Notes: a model not told the origin generated them from the sequence alone. Shown: positions 8,558-18,966, counted from the stretch's first letter. The stretch: DNA of 64,000 nucleotides from Aeromonas sp. FDAARGOS 1405 (GCF_019048265.1 NZ_CP077311.1:2055001-2119000), one strand, 5' to 3'. Made by a program: numbers and translations.

Positions 8558-9534
8558 TGGGTGACGGCTTGCAGCCACTCGCGGATCCACCCTTTGCGAT
8601 TGGCGGCCACCTCATCGCTGCTGAAGGCGAGCGGCTTGGCTACGGTGATCATCTGCTCGAAGCCCTTGGGCAGCGGCGTGTCGATAACCGGATACATCCA
8701 GTTGCCGGTCGGGATTTCCTGCTGGAAGGCGGGGCTCACCATAAATTGCAGGAACTGGTCAGCCAGCTTCTCCTGTTTGGCGCTCTTCAGCTTGGCGGCC
8801 ACTTCCACCTGACGGTAGTGGCCCTCTTCAAACGCCGCAGCCTGATACTGGGGCTTTTTCTCGGCAATCAGGTGATAGGCCGGAGAGGTGGTGTAGGAGA
8901 GCACCATGTCCGCTTCGCCATCGAGGAACATGCCATAGGCCTCTGACCACCCCTTGGTGACGGTGACCGTCTTCCTGGCCAGCTCGGCCCAGGCGGCAGG
9001 CGCCTTGTCGCCATAAACAGACTTCATCCACAGCATCAGCCCCTGCCCCGGGGTAGAGGTGCGGGGATCCTGATAGATCACTTTGAGGTCGGGGCGCTCC
9101 ACCAGCTCTTTCAGGCTCTTGGGCGGCTGCTTGAGTTTGTCTTTGTCATAGACGAAGGCGAAGTAGCCGTAGTCGTAGGGGACGAAGGTGTCATCCTGCC
9201 AGCCGCCCGGCACCTTGATGCTTTCGAGCTTGGCGGGATGGGGGACGAACAGGCCGCTCTGCTTGGCTTCGCTGATGAGGGCATCGTCGAGCCCCAGCAC
9301 CAGATCGGCCTTGCTGTGGTTGCCCTCCAGCCGCAGCCGGTTGAGGATGGCTACCCCATCTTCGAGGGGAACCAGATTGAGGGTGCAGTCGCACGCTTTC
9401 TCGAAGGCCTGTTTGATCTTGGGCCCCGGACCCCACTCGGCAGTGAAAGAGCTGTAGGTGTAGACGGTAAGGGTGTCGGCGGCGAACACATTGGCCGACA
9501 GCAGGCCGGTGGTGACCAGCAGCAGGGTCTTCAT
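8554..9534 (-). CDS. thiB: Thiamine-binding periplasmic protein ThiB (TbpA)
   Basis: Encodes 326 residues (E. coli ThiB has 327). A Sec signal peptide ending SANVFA is followed by the mature start DTLTVYTYSSF, typical of this iron/thiamine binding-protein class. Two Cys close together (KACDCTL) match the family. It captures thiamine, thiamine phosphate and pyrophosphate in the periplasm and hands them to ThiP. The ATG at 9534 has aggga 9 bases upstream; an in-frame GTG three codons earlier abuts the ribosome site. A TPP riboswitch lies about 70 bases upstream on the same strand. Confidence 0.94.
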   Translation of the reverse strand: MKTLLLVTTGLLSANVFAADTLTVYTYSSFTAEWGPGPKIKQAFEKACDCTLNLVPLEDGVAILNRLRLEGNHSKADLVLGLDDALISEAKQSGLFVPHPAKLESIKVPGGWQDDTFVPYDYGYFAFVYDKDKLKQPPKSLKELVERPDLKVIYQDPRTSTPGQGLMLWMKSVYGDKAPAAWAELARKTVTVTKGWSEAYGMFLDGEADMVLSYTTSPAYHLIAEKKPQYQAAAFEEGHYRQVEVAAKLKSAKQEKLADQFLQFMVSPAFQQEIPTGNWMYPVIDTPLPKGFEQMITVAKPLAFSSDEVAANRKGWIREWLQAVTQ

Positions 9535-9605
9535 GGGTGGCACTCCCTATTACTTGTTAATAACGAGGTGCCAGCGGGTGAGGGCGCAAAAAATGAGCGC
9601 CATGC

Positions 9606-9681
9606 CTCAAATTCCTCCGCCAGCATTATCTGGATCAGGTACACGGGTATAATCTCAGCGGTAAACCGCACCCCGTTTGAG
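9606..9681 (-). promoter_or_regulatory. TPP riboswitch (THI element)
   Basis: On the minus strand the leader of thiB has the hallmark parts of the thi-box aptamer: closing stem CTCAAA/TTTGAG, ggggtgc, the core CTGAGA, and ACCTGATCCAGATAATGC leading to tggcggagg. Binding of thiamine pyrophosphate would switch off thiBPQ. Downstream (9584-9603) a GGCGC/GCGCC hairpin with a T-rich loop lies between aptamer and gene and may be part of the expression platform; no clear intrinsic terminator is seen, so control may act on translation. Confidence 0.95.
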
Positions 9682-9721
9682 AAACGAACCGCATTGTATT
9701 AACGTTCTTTTGGGTAGACCA

Positions 9722-9733
9722 GCACAATTGTGC
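9722..9733. repeat. Perfect 12-bp palindrome, candidate operator
   Basis: gcacaattgtgc is a perfect inverted repeat between the divergent thiB leader and the PilZ gene, about 40 bases before the PilZ start. It is in the right place for a regulator of either promoter. I do not recognise the binding protein. Confidence 0.35.
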
Positions 9734-9774
9734 AATACCCATGAGATGACGCCCACCCAACAGAGGATGTTTGC

Positions 9775-10065
9775 GTGCTTACCAATACCAAGGAAAGGCG
9801 TGCCTTTGCGCGCATGGTCATCAATGCTCCGGTCACCGTCTATCAGCAGCAGCTGGAGCTGGAGGGGATCTGCCGGGATCTCAGTGCCAACGGCATGGGG
9901 ATTGCGGTCTCTGAACACCAGCTCGACATCAATCAGCCCATCCGGATCAGTCTTGCCACCAACAACAACCTGTTGCCCCCCTTTGAAGCTCATGCGCGTA
10001 TTATACGGGTACTGGAGGAGGAGAGCGGGTTGCTGCTGGCGGTAGAGTTTCTGCCTCAGGGTTAA
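9775..10065 (+). CDS. PilZ domain protein (single domain)
   Basis: Encodes 96 residues, nearly all one PilZ domain. The two cyclic-di-GMP contact motifs are present: an Arg-rich start (KERRAFAR, residues 6-13) and DLSANG (about residues 35-40). The usual form of the second motif is (D/N)xSxxG, so both look intact and the protein should bind c-di-GMP. There is no output domain, so it probably works through a partner, as with YcgR-like or Alg44-like adaptors. Start is GTG at 9775 with agagga 7 bases upstream. It stands alone, divergent from thiB; the partner process cannot be told from its neighbours. Confidence 0.88.
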   Translation: MLTNTKERRAFARMVINAPVTVYQQQLELEGICRDLSANGMGIAVSEHQLDINQPIRISLATNNNLLPPFEAHARIIRVLEEESGLLLAVEFLPQG

Positions 10066-10093
10066 TCCTTGTTCTCCCTATCGGCAGAGGGAG

Positions 10094-11026
10094 TTAGCCT
10101 TTCTCCTGAACCGGCTGCACACTCAACTGCTTGCTATCGACCAGCGTTTTGCTGGTCGATGCTATTTGGCCAGCAGGCAAGGTGGCGGGACCGGTAGGTT
10201 CGAGCAGCAGGTAGTTCTGCCCCTGCCAGTTGAGGGTCACATCCCCCGGCTTGGCGGGCAGGTCAACAGCCAGCAGGGCATGGCCGGGGACGAACACCAT
10301 GGCCTGTTTCAGCTCGGGAAAGAGCTGGGCCAGCATGGCGGCCATCAGGGTTACCTTGCTGTCGCAATCACCCCGGTTCTGCTCCAGCACCTGACGGGGA
10401 GATAGAAATCCCTTGCCCTGTCTTCCATTCAGGCTGTCGAGCTGCTGATAGGGGATGCTCTGGATAAAGGTGAGCATATGGGCCACGGTTTTCTGGCGCG
10501 CTTCTATTTCGGTACTGCCCTGCTGTTTGAGTTGATCCGCCAGTGGAGCCAGCCCGCTGCGACTCTCCAGCGCGATGCGCACATGATCCTGCTTCACCGC
10601 CAGCTGCCCGTCCGGGGTGTTGAAGTACTGGAAGTAGTGTTTGGTCAGCCACGCCTGCTCCTCTTTGCTCCGCTTGGACTGCAGAAAGGCCATCGCCTCG
10701 CGCGCCTTGTCCTGATTGCGGCTTTTCAGATGCAGCTCCAGCGAGGGACGGGCGAGGGTGAACTGCACCTCGGGGTAGTTCTGGCGCACCTCCCGCAGCA
10801 ACACCTGCAACACCTCCTCCTGCATTCTCGCCGGGCGATAGGCGATAAGGGGCGGTAACTTGCCCTGTTCGAGCCGGTAGGTGAGCTGTTGGGATTTGCC
10901 TTCGCTATCCTGCCAGCCGACGCTGATCTGGCCGAGGCTGTTGTTGAAGCTGGTTTGGCTGGCCCCCGCAGGCAGGGCAAGCAGCAGGGCACAGAGCAGA
11001 GGAATTGCCGTCGGTCTCTTCATCAT
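10094..11026 (-). CDS. Exported transglutaminase-like cysteine protease-fold protein
   Basis: Encodes about 310 residues. A signal peptide (hydrophobic run ending LPAGAS, cleavage near residue 23) directs it to the periplasm. The middle carries a transglutaminase-like core: NRGDCDSK with the nucleophile Cys, then VPGHALLAVD with the His, and LLLEPTG where the third catalytic residue usually sits. Bacterial members act as peptidases or transpeptidases, often on periplasmic substrates. Start is the first of two adjacent ATG codons (11026, 11023) after aggaaagg. It lies just before the leu operon terminator on the same strand, as a separate unit. Substrate unknown. Confidence 0.78.
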   Translation of the reverse strand: MMKRPTAIPLLCALLLALPAGASQTSFNNSLGQISVGWQDSEGKSQQLTYRLEQGKLPPLIAYRPARMQEEVLQVLLREVRQNYPEVQFTLARPSLELHLKSRNQDKAREAMAFLQSKRSKEEQAWLTKHYFQYFNTPDGQLAVKQDHVRIALESRSGLAPLADQLKQQGSTEIEARQKTVAHMLTFIQSIPYQQLDSLNGRQGKGFLSPRQVLEQNRGDCDSKVTLMAAMLAQLFPELKQAMVFVPGHALLAVDLPAKPGDVTLNWQGQNYLLLEPTGPATLPAGQIASTSKTLVDSKQLSVQPVQEKG

Positions 11027-11083
11027 CCTTTCCTGTGGCACGGGCCAGTTCCGGTGGCCCAAAGTGGGAAGCGTAGCGGACAG

Positions 11084-11110
11084 TAAAACAGGGAGCCGAA
11101 GCTCCCTGTT
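11084..11110 (-). terminator. Terminator of leuABCD operon
   Basis: On the minus strand, stem aacagggagc/gctccctgtt with a ttcg-type tetraloop is followed by TTTT. It lies about 30 bases after the leuD stop codon. Confidence 0.85.
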
Positions 11111-11140
11111 GATTCTACTCGTTTTTTTGCAACTGGCGCG

Positions 11141-11740
11141 TTAAATCCAGCTGGGCTGCTTCGCCTCAAAAGCGCTGATGGCGGCCTCGTGCTGCAGGGT
11201 CAGACCGATGGCATCCAGCCCGTTGAGCAGGCAGTAACGGCGGAATTCATCGATCTCGAAACCGAAGCAGAGGCTACCTGCACGTACCTGATTGGCCTCC
11301 AGATCCACCTCGATCTCGATGCCCGGCTTGGCGGCCACCAGCTGGAACAGGGCATCGACCTCCTCTTCCTTCAGGCGTACCGGCACCATGCCGTTGTTGA
11401 TGGCGTTGCCGTAGAAGATGTCGGCAAAGCTCGGGGCTATGATGGTTTTGAAGCCGTAGTCCGCCAGCGCCCAGGGGGCGTGCTCGCGGCTCGAGCCGCA
11501 GCCGAAGTTCTCGCGGGCCAGCAGAATGCTGGCACCGGCGAATTGCGGTTGGTTGAGCACGAACTCGGGGTTGGGCTGCTGGCCGGCATCGTCCAGGAAG
11601 CGCCAGTCGTGGAACAGGTGCTTGCCAAAACCGATGCGGTTTACTTTTTGCAAAAACTGTTTGGGAATGATGGCGTCGGTGTCGACGTTGGCGCTGTCGA
11701 GGGGGACGACGATCCCTTTGTGTTGTTTGAATCCTGTCAT
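11141..11740 (-). CDS. leuD: 3-isopropylmalate dehydratase small subunit LeuD
   Basis: Encodes 199 residues (E. coli LeuD 201). With LeuC it isomerises 2-isopropylmalate to 3-isopropylmalate in leucine synthesis. Recognised from the start [21 protein letters not shown] and the conserved [13 protein letters not shown] motif that forms part of the active site. It begins 12 bases after leuC with a gagag-type ribosome site and is the last gene of leuABCD, followed by a terminator. Confidence 0.97.
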   Translation of the reverse strand: MTGFKQHKGIVVPLDSANVDTDAIIPKQFLQKVNRIGFGKHLFHDWRFLDDAGQQPNPEFVLNQPQFAGASILLARENFGCGSSREHAPWALADYGFKTIIAPSFADIFYGNAINNGMVPVRLKEEEVDALFQLVAAKPGIEIEVDLEANQVRAGSLCFGFEIDEFRRYCLLNGLDAIGLTLQHEAAISAFEAKQPSWI

Positions 11741-11752
11741 CTCTCTTCCCTC

Positions 11753-13150
11753 TTACAGTGCGCGAATGTCGGCGAAGCGGCCGGTAACGGCGGCGGCGGC
11801 GGCCATGGCCGGGCTCACCAGATGGGTGCGGCCGGCACGGCCCTGACGTCCTTCGAAGTTGCGGTTGCTGGTGGAGGCGCAGCGCTCCCCTGGTTGCAGC
11901 CGGTCGTTGTTCATTGCCAGACACATGGAGCAGCCGGGCAGGCGCCACTCAAAACCGGCCTCGATGAAGATCTTGTCGAGCCCCTCGGCTTCGGCTTGTG
12001 CCTTCACCTGCTCGGAGCCAGGCACCACCAGCGCCTGCACGCCAGCGGCCACCTTGCGACCGCGGGCGATGGCGGCGGCAGCACGCAGATCCTCGATGCG
12101 GCTGTTGGTGCACGATCCGATAAACACCTTGTCGATGGCGACGTCGGAGAGCTTCTGGCCCGGTTGCAAGTCCATGTAGGCGAGCGCCTTGCGGGCGGAT
12201 TGCTGCTCCATCAGATCGCTGAAGGATTCTGGCGCCGGAATCGGTTCATTGACGGCGATCACCTGACCCGGGTTGGTGCCCCAGGTGACCTGAGGGGCGA
12301 TGTCGGCGGCGTCGAGCACCACTTCGGCATCGAATTTGGCATCGGCATCGCTCTTGAGGCTCTGCCAGTAGGCGATGGCCTGCTCCAGCACCTCGCCCTT
12401 GGGGGCGAACTCCTTGCCGCGAATGTAGTCTATGGTGGTCTGGTCGGGGGCGATCATGCCCGCCTTGGCGCCGAGCTCGATGGCCATGTTGCACACCGTC
12501 ATCCGCCCTTCCATGGAGAGGCTCGCAATGGCCTCGCCAGCGAACTCCACCACGTAGCCGGTACCACCGGCGTGGCCTACCTTGCCGATAATGGCCAGTA
12601 CCACGTCTTTGGCGCTGATGCCCTCGGCCAGCTTGCCATTGACCGAAATGCGCATGGTCTTGGCGCGGCCCTGTTTCAGGGTCTGGGTCGCCATCACATG
12701 CTCCACTTCGGAGGTGCCGATACCGAACGCCAGCGAACCGAAGGCGCCGTGGGTGGCAGTGTGGGAGTCACCGCAGACGATGGTGGTGCCGGGCAGGGTA
12801 ATACCGAGCTCGGGGCCCATCACATGGACTATGCCCTGATATTTGTGGTTGAGATCGTAGAGGCGAACCCCGAACTCTTTACAGTTGTCGGCCAGCGTCT
12901 CCATCTGGATGCGGGCCATCTCGCCGGAGGCGGCGATGTCCTTGGTGGTGGTGGAGACGTTGTGATCCATGGTAGCCCAAGTCAGATCCGGGCGGCGCAG
13001 CTGGCGATTCATGGCGCGCAGGCCGTCGAATGCCTGCGGGCTGGTCACTTCATGCACCAGATGGCGGTCGATGTAGATGAGGGGGGTCTCCCCTTCCACT
13101 TCCCGTACCACGTGGGCGTCGAATACTTTCTGATAGAGGGTCTTGGCCAT
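11753..13150 (-). CDS. leuC: 3-isopropylmalate dehydratase large subunit LeuC
   Basis: Encodes 465 residues (E. coli LeuC 466). An aconitase-family subunit that carries the [4Fe-4S] cluster; ligands are the Cys in IGSCTNSR and the pair in GCSMCLAMN. The N-terminus [13 protein letters not shown] and [15 protein letters not shown] are typical. It pairs with LeuD, encoded 12 bases downstream, and follows leuB by about 33 bases in the leu operon. Confidence 0.97.
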   Translation of the reverse strand: MAKTLYQKVFDAHVVREVEGETPLIYIDRHLVHEVTSPQAFDGLRAMNRQLRRPDLTWATMDHNVSTTTKDIAASGEMARIQMETLADNCKEFGVRLYDLNHKYQGIVHVMGPELGITLPGTTIVCGDSHTATHGAFGSLAFGIGTSEVEHVMATQTLKQGRAKTMRISVNGKLAEGISAKDVVLAIIGKVGHAGGTGYVVEFAGEAIASLSMEGRMTVCNMAIELGAKAGMIAPDQTTIDYIRGKEFAPKGEVLEQAIAYWQSLKSDADAKFDAEVVLDAADIAPQVTWGTNPGQVIAVNEPIPAPESFSDLMEQQSARKALAYMDLQPGQKLSDVAIDKVFIGSCTNSRIEDLRAAAAIARGRKVAAGVQALVVPGSEQVKAQAEAEGLDKIFIEAGFEWRLPGCSMCLAMNNDRLQPGERCASTSNRNFEGRQGRAGRTHLVSPAMAAAAAVTGRFADIRAL

Positions 13151-13183
13151 TGCTTCTCTCTTCCTTGTTCTCTGTTATGCGGC

Positions 13184-14449
<1,266 letters not shown>

Positions 14450-16012
14450 CACCTGATCGGCGCGCCAGATACTGTTGATCACATGGAGCAGGGCGTGGGC
14501 CGAGGATTCGATGATGTCGGTGGCCAGCCCCATGCCGTGGAATTTGCGTCCTTTGTACTCGGCGACGATATCGACCTGACCGAGGGCATCTTCCCCTTCG
14601 CCCTTGCTCTTGAGGGCATATTTGTCGATGCGGATCTCATAGCCGGTGATGCGGTTGATGCACTGGTAGACAGCATCAACCGGACCATTGCCGGTGGCCG
14701 CTTCACAGATCAGATCCTGCCCCACCTTCAATTTGACCGAGGCGGTGGCCAGCACCGAACTGCCGCTCTGGACCCCGAGGTACTCCAGCTTGAAGTGCTC
14801 CGGCTCTTCGTGGATCTGGCTGAAGAAGGCCAGCGCTTCGAGGTCGTAGTCGAACACCTGCCCCTTCTTATCGGCCAGGGTCAGGAACTTGCCGTAGAGG
14901 TGGTCGAGGTCGTAGCTGCTCTCGGCATACCCCATGGACTCCATCCGGTGCTTGATGACGTGGCGGCCGGAGCGGGAGGTCATGTTGAGGTTGTTCTGGG
15001 TCAGGCCAATGCTCTCGGGAGTGATGATTTCGTAGGTATTTTTCGCCTTGAGCACCCCATCCTGATGGATGCCGGAGCTGTGGGAGAAGGCGTTGGCCCC
15101 GACGATCGCCTTGTTGGGCTGCACCGGCATATTGCACAGCTGGCTGACCAGCGTGCTGGTACGATGAATTTCGTTGTGGCGGATATTGGTTTGCACCCCG
15201 AGCAGGTCGGCGCGGGTTTTGAGGATCATCGCCACCTCTTCCAGCGAGCAGTTGCCCGCCCGCTCGCCGATGCCGTTGATGGTGCACTCGATCTGGCGGG
15301 CTCCCATTTGCACCGCGCCGATGGAGTTGGCCACCGAGAGCCCCAGATCGTCGTGGCAGTGGACCGAGATGATCGCCTTGTCGATATTGGGGACCCGGTT
15401 GAACAGGGTGTGGATGATGCCGGAGAACTCGGTCGGTACCGTGTAGCCCACGGTATCGGGGATATTGATGGTACGGGCCCCCGCCTTGATGGCGGCCTCC
15501 ACCATGCGGCAGAGATTATCGATCGGCGTGCGGCCCGCATCCTCGCAGGAGAACTCCACATCATCGGTGTAGCGCAGGGCGTGCTTGATGGCGCCGATCC
15601 CCATCTCCAGCACATCCTCGAAGCTCTTTTTCAGCTTGCTCTCCACATGGATGGAGGAGGTGGAGATAAAGGTATGGATGCGAAACGCCTCGGCGACCCG
15701 CAAGGCTTCGCCAGCGGCGTCGATATCCTTGGGCAAGGCGCGGGCGAGGGCGCAGACCCGGCTGTTTTTGATGTGGCGGGCGATGGTCTGCACCGATTGA
15801 AAATCGCCGGGAGAGGAGACTGGGAAGCCCACCTCCATGACGTCGACACCGAGCCGCTCCAGTGCCTGGGCGATCTGCAGCTTCTCCTTGACTGTCAAAC
15901 TGGCCGCCAGGGCCTGCTCACCATCACGCAAGGTGGTGTCGAATATGATGACCCGATCTGACATGTGACTTCCCTCTTCCTAAGTTCGGTAACGTGCATC
16001 CTGCGGCGGCAT

Positions 16013-16045
16013 AAAAAAACCCGTGCAGGGTGCACGGGTTTTTGT
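16013..16045 (-). terminator. leu operon attenuator
   Basis: Perfect stem aaacccgtgca/tgcacgggttt followed by a run of seven T on the minus strand, located between the leuL stop and leuA. In this position an intrinsic terminator acts as the attenuator of the leu operon. Confidence 0.9.
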
Positions 16046-16070
16046 AAATTCCGGCTATGCCTTAGCCCGG

Positions 16071-16136
16071 CTACAAGGATCCCGCGCGAGTTAACGCGAT
16101 TAGGGAGATTAGTAGTAGCGGGGTGGCGATACGCAT
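16071..16136 (-). CDS. leuL: leu operon leader peptide LeuL
   Basis: A 21-residue ORF, MRIATPLLLISLIALTRAGSL, read on the minus strand. It has three consecutive CTA leucine codons, then two more Leu before a tail; six Leu in 21 residues. CTA is a rare leucine codon in GC-rich genomes, so a shortage of charged tRNA-Leu should stall ribosomes here and prevent the downstream attenuator from folding. The ATG lies about 9 bases after ggaag. A terminator stem follows its stop by some 25 bases and leuA comes next. Too short for ordinary gene callers; identification rests on position and codon content. Confidence 0.9.
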   Translation of the reverse strand: MRIATPLLLISLIALTRAGSL

Positions 16137-16171
16137 GACGTTGTTATTCCTTCCAGTCGATAACGCTTTTA

Positions 16172-16200
16172 CCAATATCGAGATTTTTATGCTGTGTCAA
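16172..16200 (-). promoter_or_regulatory. Probable leu operon promoter
   Basis: On the minus strand TTGACA (16195-16200) is followed after 17 bases by TATTGG (16172-16177), about 35 bases before leuL. The -35 is perfect, the -10 weak. An AT-rich region lies upstream. Confidence 0.6.
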
Positions 16201-16282
16201 CACGGAAGGTCAGGGGCAATCTGCTGACGTATTTAATCGGATTGTAAAGGATTGCAAATTTCCTTGTCCCATATTCGGCCCA

Positions 16283-16300
16283 TGACCGATTATCTGGTCA
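16283..16300. promoter_or_regulatory. Inverted repeat before the TetR gene, candidate operator
   Basis: tgacc and ggtca flank an 8-base AT-rich centre (tgaccgattatctggtca). It lies 73 bases before the TetR-family start, where such repressors commonly bind their own promoter. No experimental match known to me. Confidence 0.4.
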
Positions 16301-16372
16301 TTCCTGCTGTGCTCTATTCTCTGCACAACCAGATCGACTTATCAGCATTGGCTGAATTATCTGAGGTGTTAA

Positions 16373-16993
16373 ATGGAAAAACGTAGACCTGGTCGTCCGG
16401 TCGGACGTTCTGACATTCGTGACAAGTTGCTTGCTGCTGCCCGTGAGCGTTTTCTCAATACTCCCTATAGCAAGGTGACTACACGTGAAATCGCCGAGCT
16501 TGCCGGCTCCAATTTGGCGATGATCCACTACTACTTCGGCAGTAAAGAGGGTCTTTACAAAGCTGTGCTGGGTGATGTGGCCGAGCCTCTCGACCATGCT
16601 TGGCAAGATGAGCACAGCAATCACAGCTTGAACGAGCTGCTCAACACCTACTATCAGGTGATGGCGCCCAACAGCGAGTTGACCTCGGCTATCTCCAGCG
16701 CATTGTCGACCGAGAAGAGCCCGGGCCGGGATTTTGTGCTGAGCCGTCTGCTGGAGCGTCAGCTGCCGCAGTTTGATGCCCTGCTGGAAACCATGAAGTC
16801 CAACGGCGAGCTGGGGGACGATCTGGACCCCGAGATGTTGAAGATCTCCTTCCTCAGCATGATGTGGCAGCCGTTTGTGATGAAAGATCTCTACGAGCAG
16901 GTGTTTGGCCTGAAAGTGGATGAGCACTTCATGGCCCGTCTGGCGGATCACAACTGTCGTCTGATGGAGACCGGCCTGCGCGGCAACCACTGA
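16373..16993 (+). CDS. TetR/AcrR family transcriptional regulator
   Basis: Encodes 206 residues. The N-terminal helix-turn-helix is typical of TetR proteins: RDKLLAAARERFL, then VTTREIAELAGSN and MIHYYFGSKEGLYKAV (about residues 15-65). The start KRRPGRPVGRSD is a basic arm that may add minor-groove contacts. The C-terminal ligand-binding domain is helical and gives no clue to the ligand. Start ATG follows tgaggtg by about 4-5 bases. It is divergent from leuL and alone before a terminator, so its target may be itself or a distant gene. Confidence 0.88.
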   Translation: MEKRRPGRPVGRSDIRDKLLAAARERFLNTPYSKVTTREIAELAGSNLAMIHYYFGSKEGLYKAVLGDVAEPLDHAWQDEHSNHSLNELLNTYYQVMAPNSELTSAISSALSTEKSPGRDFVLSRLLERQLPQFDALLETMKSNGELGDDLDPEMLKISFLSMMWQPFVMKDLYEQVFGLKVDEHFMARLADHNCRLMETGLRGNH

Positions 16994-17014
16994 TTTTGTC
17001 GCTACATCGAAATT

Positions 17015-17039
17015 AAAAAGGGCCATTAGGCCCTTTTTT
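17015..17039 (+). terminator. Terminator of TetR gene
   Basis: Stem aaagggcc/ggcccttt with a four-base loop and a T tract, 22 bases after the stop codon. Confidence 0.85.
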
Positions 17040-17119
17040 CATAAATCTGTTATCCCTTGTTCAACGTCCTGTCATCCCGCCTTCCTACTCTGCAAGCAGA
17101 ATTCAGGGAAGGAGGAGAT

Positions 17120-17623
17120 ATGAACAAGATCCAGCAATGGGACCTGCAGGTGTGCCGGGTCTGCCTGCTTCACGGTTACAACCGGCAGCAGGCGAGGGTG
17201 AGTCGTCTCATTTCCCGCACCGGTGATGGCCCGCTTTACGCCGTGCTGGCCGCCTTGCTCTGGTGGCTGGGGGAGGCAGAGCGTGAACTGGTTCGACTGG
17301 CGCTGCTTGCCTTCGCCATCGAACTGCCCCTCTATCTGCTGCTGAAAAACAGCCTGAAACGGCAACGGCCAGTCGGTTTGCCGGTCTTTATCACCCCTTC
17401 CGATCGCTACAGCCTTCCCTCCGGCCATACCGCCGCAGCCTTTCTGATGGCCACCATACTGGCCGCCGGTTTTCCGCTCTGGGCACCCCTGCTGTTTGGC
17501 TGGGCGGCACTGGTGGGGGCATCCCGGTTGCTGCTCGGGGTACACTACCTGAGCGATCTGGTAGCCGGGGCTCTGCTGGGTGGTGGTTGCGCCGTGCTGG
17601 CGCTCGGCTGGAGCCATTCATGA
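17120..17623 (+). CDS. PAP2-family membrane phosphatase
   Basis: Encodes 167 residues. All three PAP2 acid-phosphatase motifs are present: KNSLKRQRP, LPSGH and SRLLLGVHYLSD, with the His in the last two as catalytic residues. Hydrophobic segments make it an inner-membrane enzyme; relatives dephosphorylate phosphatidylglycerol phosphate or undecaprenyl pyrophosphate. The ATG at 17120 is chosen for its strong aaggagga site, giving a shorter protein than the longest reading frame. Its stop overlaps the next gene's start (ATGA), coupling it to a glycosyltransferase, which suggests a shared role in a lipid-linked or envelope glycan. Substrate not determined. Confidence 0.88.
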   Translation: MNKIQQWDLQVCRVCLLHGYNRQQARVSRLISRTGDGPLYAVLAALLWWLGEAERELVRLALLAFAIELPLYLLLKNSLKRQRPVGLPVFITPSDRYSLPSGHTAAAFLMATILAAGFPLWAPLLFGWAALVGASRLLLGVHYLSDLVAGALLGGGCAVLALGWSHS

Positions 17624-18729
17624 GGATACTCTTCGGGGTGCAGGGCACCGGCAACGGCCACATCAGTCGCAGTCGCACCCTGGCGCGGGCGTTGCGCACG
17701 GCAGGGGTCGAGGTGGATTATCTCTTTAGCGGCCGCTCCGCCGACTGCTACTTCGACATGGAGGAGTTTGGCGCCTACCGCGCCTTTCCCGGCCTCACTT
17801 TTGTCAGTTACGAGGGGCGAGTTTCTCCGTGGCGCACCCTGCAAGCCGCCTCGCCGCTCACCTTTTGGCGGGATCTGCGGTCTCTCGACTGCAGCGAATA
17901 CGATCTGGTGGTGAGCGACTTTGAGCCGCTGACCGCCTACGCCGCCCGCCGCTATGGCAAGCCAAGCCTCACCGTTAGCCATCAGGCCAGCTTCAACTGG
18001 CCCATCCCGCGCTGGGGGGAGAATGGGATCAGCCGTCAGCTGATGCGCCACTTTGCCCCAGTGGATCAGCCGCTCGGGCTGCACTGGTTTCACTTCGGCC
18101 ACCCCTTGCTACCACCGGTGATCGACCCCATCGCCGCCGCGCCGGATAACTGCGAGATCCTGGTCTATCTGCCGTTTGAGCAGACCGAGGCGATCGCTGC
18201 CCTGTTGTCGCGCTTTGGTCAGCAGCGCTTCGTCTGCTTTCATCCCGCCATTCGCACCCCGAGCCAGTGGCGCAACCTGTGCTTCGAACCGCCGTCGCGG
18301 CACGGATTTATCGCCGTGCTGGCCGGTTGTCGCGGCGTCATCTCCAACGCGGGTTTCGAGCTCGCTTCCGAGGCGCTCACCCTTGGCAAGAAGCTGCTGG
18401 TCAAGCCCCTCGGCGGCCAGTTCGAGCAGCTGACCAACGGCAAGACCCTCGAGATGATGGGGCTGGCGACCCTGATGGATGTGCTCGATGCCAATCTGGT
18501 GCGCACCTGGCTCGACAGCGCCTCGCCGGGGGCGGTTTGCTACCCCGATGTGGCGGGGGAGTTGGCCCGCTGGCTGGCTGCGGGTGCTGACGAGAGCGTG
18601 GCCTCTCTGTCTCGTCGGCTCTGGGCGCGCACCCTGTTTCCGGAGGAGGTGAGTGATCGCCTGAGCGAGCTGGATGGGGGAGAGCGTTTATCCGCTGGCT
18701 GGTTATCGCAAGTGAGCGTTGTTGACTAG
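17620..18729 (+). CDS. Glycosyltransferase of the MJ1255/VC2487 family
   Basis: Encodes 369 residues. The start MRILFGVQGTGNGHISRSR is the donor-fold glycine-rich loop of GT-B glycosyltransferases in the MJ1255/VC2487 family; the C-terminal half has ISNAGFELASEAL, the matching nucleotide-sugar site. The ATG at 17620 overlaps the PAP2 stop, so the two are translationally coupled. No transmembrane segment is seen; the enzyme should act on the cytoplasmic face. The pairing with a phosphatase points to a modified lipid carrier, but sugar and acceptor are unknown. Confidence 0.82.
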   Translation: MRILFGVQGTGNGHISRSRTLARALRTAGVEVDYLFSGRSADCYFDMEEFGAYRAFPGLTFVSYEGRVSPWRTLQAASPLTFWRDLRSLDCSEYDLVVSDFEPLTAYAARRYGKPSLTVSHQASFNWPIPRWGENGISRQLMRHFAPVDQPLGLHWFHFGHPLLPPVIDPIAAAPDNCEILVYLPFEQTEAIAALLSRFGQQRFVCFHPAIRTPSQWRNLCFEPPSRHGFIAVLAGCRGVISNAGFELASEALTLGKKLLVKPLGGQFEQLTNGKTLEMMGLATLMDVLDANLVRTWLDSASPGAVCYPDVAGELARWLAAGADESVASLSRRLWARTLFPEEVSDRLSELDGGERLSAGWLSQVSVVD

Positions 18730-18766
18730 ACTGAAAGGCGACCCCACCAAGGAGAGGATGGAGCAA

Positions 18767-18919
18767 ATGCGCTTTACCAATGAAAACGGCGAAGTCATGA
18801 ACCTGGCTGACAATCTAACCCTGCACGAACTGCTCGATATGGGCGTCAGCATTTCTGTCAGTGAAGAGACCGATCCGGATCAGCAGATCTGGCTGGCGGA
18901 GCCGGATCAGGAGAACTGA
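18767..18919 (+). CDS. Small acidic protein of unknown function
   Basis: About 50 residues starting MRFTNENGEVMNLADN and ending in an acidic tail (EETDPDQQIWLAEPDQEN). I do not recognise a family. A ribosome site aaggagagg lies before two possible ATG codons: 18758 (three bases away) and 18767 (a more usual distance), so the first three residues are uncertain. It begins about 30-40 bases after the glycosyltransferase and ends before a clear terminator, so it is probably the last gene of that unit. The good ribosome site and terminator make it a likely real gene. Confidence 0.65.
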   Translation: MRFTNENGEVMNLADNLTLHELLDMGVSISVSEETDPDQQIWLAEPDQEN

Positions 18920-18935
18920 GCCATCATTCGGCATC

Positions 18936-18966
18936 AAGCCCACCGCTGAGCGGTGGGCTTTTTTGT
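18936..18966 (+). terminator. Terminator after small acidic protein
   Basis: Stem aagcccaccgct/agcggtgggctt followed by TTTTT, 17 bases after the stop. The next 340 bases (to 19309) hold the ilvI leader and promoter region; I find no gene there, only an acccga/tcgggt hairpin (19141-19155) and a gccgtgc/gcacggc hairpin near 19224-19242. Confidence 0.88.

Noticed and set aside
14483..15961. Plus-strand open frame of 492 codons opposite leuA
   Set aside because: Antisense shadow; codon-position composition mirrors leuA.
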